NCBI GenBank assembly: GCA_020696885.1
Contig: JAJFMS010000861.1
Coordinates: 1-5,693, forward strand
Direction of reading: 5' to 3'
DNA from: Armatimonadota bacterium
GTDB taxonomy: Bacteria > Armatimonadota > SYMT01
DNA length: 5,693 nucleotides
The number at the start of each line of letters is the position of its first letter. Positions within the stretch are counted from its first letter, which is position 1. The notes beneath the pieces were generated by a model. The model worked only from the letters and a program-made list of their open reading frames with translations. It searched no databases and was not told where the DNA came from. The translations under genes and the position numbers were made by a program. This document shows, one piece after another, positions 5,371-5,693 of this stretch.

Positions 5371-5693
5371 ATGAAGCCCCGGCTACTGCTATCTGTCGCC
5401 CTCCTCCTGTTCACCGTGCTCGGCTGCCGCCCCGAGGCGCCCGTGAACGGCGCCCCCAGCGGCCCGGTGCTGCGCGTCTCGTTCCTGGACGTGGGCCAGG
5501 GCGACGCGGCCCTGGTCCAGGTGCCGGGCGGCCAGAGCCTGCTGATCGACGGCGGCCCCTCCGGAGCCGGCCCGCGCGTGATCGACGCGATCCGGTCGGC
5601 CGGTATCCGGCAGCTCGACCTCCTGGTGGGCAGCCACCCGCATGAGGACCACATCGGCGGCCTGATGGACGTGCTGAAGGTCGTTCCGGTGAC
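5371..5693 (+). CDS. Secreted ComEC-like metallo-beta-lactamase lipoprotein (3' end beyond window)
   Basis: The first 107 codons of a lipoprotein: MKPR, a hydrophobic core, and lipobox VLGC with Cys19, followed by a Pro/Gly-rich linker. From residue 34 it has the metallo-beta-lactamase signature of the ComEC/Rec2 C-terminal domain: VSFLDVGQGDAALV (36-49), LLIDGGP (57-63), and the metal-binding HPHEDH (89-94) followed by IGG. There is no sign of the ComEC membrane competence domain before it, so this is a stand-alone secreted hydrolase of the family, probably a nuclease or phosphoesterase; the substrate is unknown. The start is bounded: an in-frame TAA lies at 5365-5367, leaving only GTG 5368 or ATG 5371. 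The ribosome binding site is weak (AGAAGAG, 9 nt before the ATG). It is divergent from the operon on the left. Confidence 0.93.
   Translation, partial: MKPRLLLSVALLLFTVLGCRPEAPVNGAPSGPVLRVSFLDVGQGDAALVQVPGGQSLLIDGGPSGAGPRVIDAIRSAGIRQLDLLVGSHPHEDHIGGLMDVLKVVPV

Overview
This is a GC-rich bacterial window whose readable genes are strongly GC-biased at third codon positions. The gene content fits a Gram-negative-type (diderm) environmental bacterium of the Acidobacteriota, Gemmatimonadota or Armatimonadota kind: a periplasm-facing multiheme cytochrome with TPRs, a CRTAC1-type beta-propeller lipoprotein, and a secreted ComEC-like metallo-beta-lactamase lipoprotein. The phylum cannot be fixed from this sequence alone.

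Layout. Positions 4932 down to 1 hold a three-gene minus-strand operon. It runs from a PLP-dependent class I/II aminotransferase (4932-3742), across a 5-nt gap, to a membrane-anchored five-heme cytochrome c/TPR protein (3736-1561, broken by a frameshift near 2648). A 4-nt ATGA overlap then leads into a CRTAC1-type FG-GAP/ASPIC-UnbV lipoprotein that runs off the left edge (1564-1). Positions 4933-5370 form a divergent intergenic region. It holds a perfect 15-bp palindrome next to the operon's ribosome binding site, a facing pair of 35-bp arms each built from four 8-bp GGAGTNNN units, and a strong hairpin ahead of the plus-strand gene. From 5371 to the right edge is the start of a lipoprotein with a ComEC-type metallo-beta-lactamase domain.

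How the genes fit together. The cytochrome and the CRTAC1 protein are translationally coupled and both predicted to be outside the cytoplasm, so they probably act together at the envelope, with the cytochrome as the redox or electron-transfer part and the propeller as an adhesion, scaffold or binding part. The aminotransferase is a cytoplasmic housekeeping-type enzyme that appears to share the transcript; no functional link is evident.

The most notable points are the frameshift exactly after the fifth heme motif of the cytochrome, the fusion of five membrane helices, five heme sites and TPRs in one polypeptide, the CX4CH first heme motif, and the inverted arrays of 8-bp units in the intergenic region.
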